In this document: in pieces, positions 63,443 through 64,000 of the stretch | Numbering within the stretch: position 1 is the first letter of the stretch | Layout of the letters: every line of letters starts with the position of its first letter | DNA from: Clostridiaceae bacterium AF10-41 | GTDB lineage: Bacteria > Bacillota > Clostridia > Clostridiales > Clostridiaceae | DNA length: 64,000 bases | Direction of reading: 5' to 3' | NCBI GenBank assembly: GCA_027686065.1 | Contig: JAQCTH010000009.1 | Location: 4,405-68,404, forward strand | Notes under the pieces: model-generated | The model's database searches: none | Told to the model about the DNA's origin: nothing | Seen by the model: only the letters and a program-made list of their open reading frames with translations | Translations under genes and position numbers: made by a program

Positions 63443-63588
63443 TAATTTAATGAGTAATTATTTAATAGAAAATAAACTACAGAATCTTATACCTGTACCA
63501 GTATATTTCAATGGTTATAAAAATATAAAAGGTAAAGGGATATGGAAACTTAACAAGGATTATCCTTTCTTATATTTACAAAATATTC

Positions 63589-63594
63589 TATAAT
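63589..63594 (+). promoter_or_regulatory. Array promoter, weak copy 7
   Basis: TATAAT preceded by TATTTACAAAATATTC; the TG of the extended -10 is missing. Confidence 0.45.
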
Positions 63595-63646
63595 TAAATC
63601 ATAATTGGTATTTAATACACTAATATATGGTAAAATGGAGGGCTTT

Positions 63647-63895
63647 ATGTGGATTAGGACTCAAAATAAAAAAGAGTTGGTTAATGTAATCAAAGTTGAA
63701 ATTTCATCTATTCTTGGAGATAAAAGAAATAAAGTAATACTGTGGGGAAGGTTTGCACCTGATGGAATATTTTCTTCAAATAGGACTTCATTGGGGATGT
63801 ATTCAACAATGGAGGATGCTATTGCTGAAATAGATGAAATTGAAAAATGTATACTAAACAATCCAAATGGTGTTTATACAATGAAGAGTAACTAA
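63647..63895 (+). CDS. Small conserved hypothetical protein
   Basis: ATG 63647 follows GGAGGG; the frame is open from 63605. The 82-residue protein (MWIRTQNKKELVNVIKVEI, LGMYSTMEDAIAEIDEI) resembles small firmicute hypothetical proteins. Function is unknown. Confidence 0.6.
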   Translation: MWIRTQNKKELVNVIKVEISSILGDKRNKVILWGRFAPDGIFSSNRTSLGMYSTMEDAIAEIDEIEKCILNNPNGVYTMKSN

Positions 63896-63942
63896 CAACT
63901 TTAAAATATTGCAAAGGTAAAATTAAATATTAAATTACTAAA

Positions 63943-63960
63943 AGTACTGTATTATTCAAT
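63943..63960 (+). repeat. Left arm of boundary hairpin interrupted by a second IS copy
   Basis: AGTACTGTATTATTCAAT is the left arm of the array hairpin, preceded by AAAATTAAATATTAAATTAC. The IS starts just after it. Confidence 0.75.
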
Positions 63961-63964
63961 AAAA

Positions 63965-64000
63965 TGTACCCTTTGTAAAGGACATTATGAAAAAGACCGT
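63965..64000 (-). mobile_element. Start of a second copy of the IS3-family element (cut by the window edge)
   Basis: The 36 bases from TGTACCCTTTGTAAAGGACA onward are identical to the left end at 48747. The orientation is the same. Confidence 0.9.

Noticed and set aside
48724..64000. True integron with attC sites
   Set aside because: No tyrosine integrase is in view, the boundary hairpins have T-runs of terminators, and the usual attC core (RYYYAAC / GTTRRRY) is not evident. Kept only as a cassette-like hypothesis.

Overview
The DNA is very AT-rich, with strong AGGAGG-type ribosome sites, frequent TTG and GTG starts, LPXTG surface proteins, dockerins, RpiR and BglG-type sugar regulators and many PTS parts. 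This fits a host-associated Clostridium sensu stricto (a C. perfringens / C. tertium type mucosal glycan user). The species is an inference. I saw no rRNA, tRNA or CRISPR array.

Region 1 (about 0-19 kb) is a cell-surface and glycan region. It holds two secreted dockerin proteins (a triple-repeat adhesin-like protein and a transglutaminase-like protein) with a dockerin relic between them, a DUF1659/DUF2922 pair, a HepT/MntA (HEPN/MNT) toxin-antitoxin pair followed by a scrambled copy of the DUF pair, a sortase-anchored family 8 polysaccharide lyase (hyaluronidase type) with a CcpA site over its promoter, a five-gene CMP-sialic-acid type operon (neuA-neuC-neuB plus a DegT-like and a FemAB-like protein), and a giant sortase-anchored lamin-tail/metallophosphatase protein. 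Most units end in the same hairpin, with arms around GAGTGTCCAA.

Region 2 (about 19-45 kb) is sugar uptake plus housekeeping: an orphan phage replisome-organizer-like gene; GH1, a PTS EIIBC, an M81 and an M24 peptidase-family protein; two RpiR regulators; a maltose-type PTS operon (EIICB, GH4 6-phospho-alpha-glucosidase, membrane protein, free EIIA, MFS carrier); an HD hydrolase; a cysteine desulfurase with XdhC; a PGRP-type amidase; and a transaldolase plus ascorbate-type PTS (A, B, C) with a PRD regulator. A palindromic repeat with the core ACCCCTGGGGTCCA occurs at least eight times between 16.6 and 45.4 kb. Two copies bracket a Y1/HUH transposase of the REP-associated (RAYT) type at 44.65 kb. 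Copies have become the C-termini of two proteins, and one lies inside a third coding sequence. This looks like a clostridial REP/RAYT system and is the main discovery candidate.

Region 3 (about 45.8-64 kb) is an array of small unrelated genes, nearly all on the + strand. Examples are ASCH/PUA-like, GNAT, PHP, deaminase, methyltransferases, kinase, alpha/beta hydrolase, lipoproteins, S51 peptidase, ECF sigma/anti-sigma, XRE, an M50-like protease and several unknowns. Many are separated by a recurring hairpin (TACCGTATTATTCA..GAATATGCGGTA plus T-run) and start from a recurring extended -10 promoter (AAAATATGnTATAAT). An IS3/IS150-group element sits in the loop of one such hairpin at 48.7-50.2 kb, and a second copy enters another at the right edge. 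The layout resembles a gene-cassette array without a visible integrase.

All assignments come from reading motifs by eye. No database search was run.
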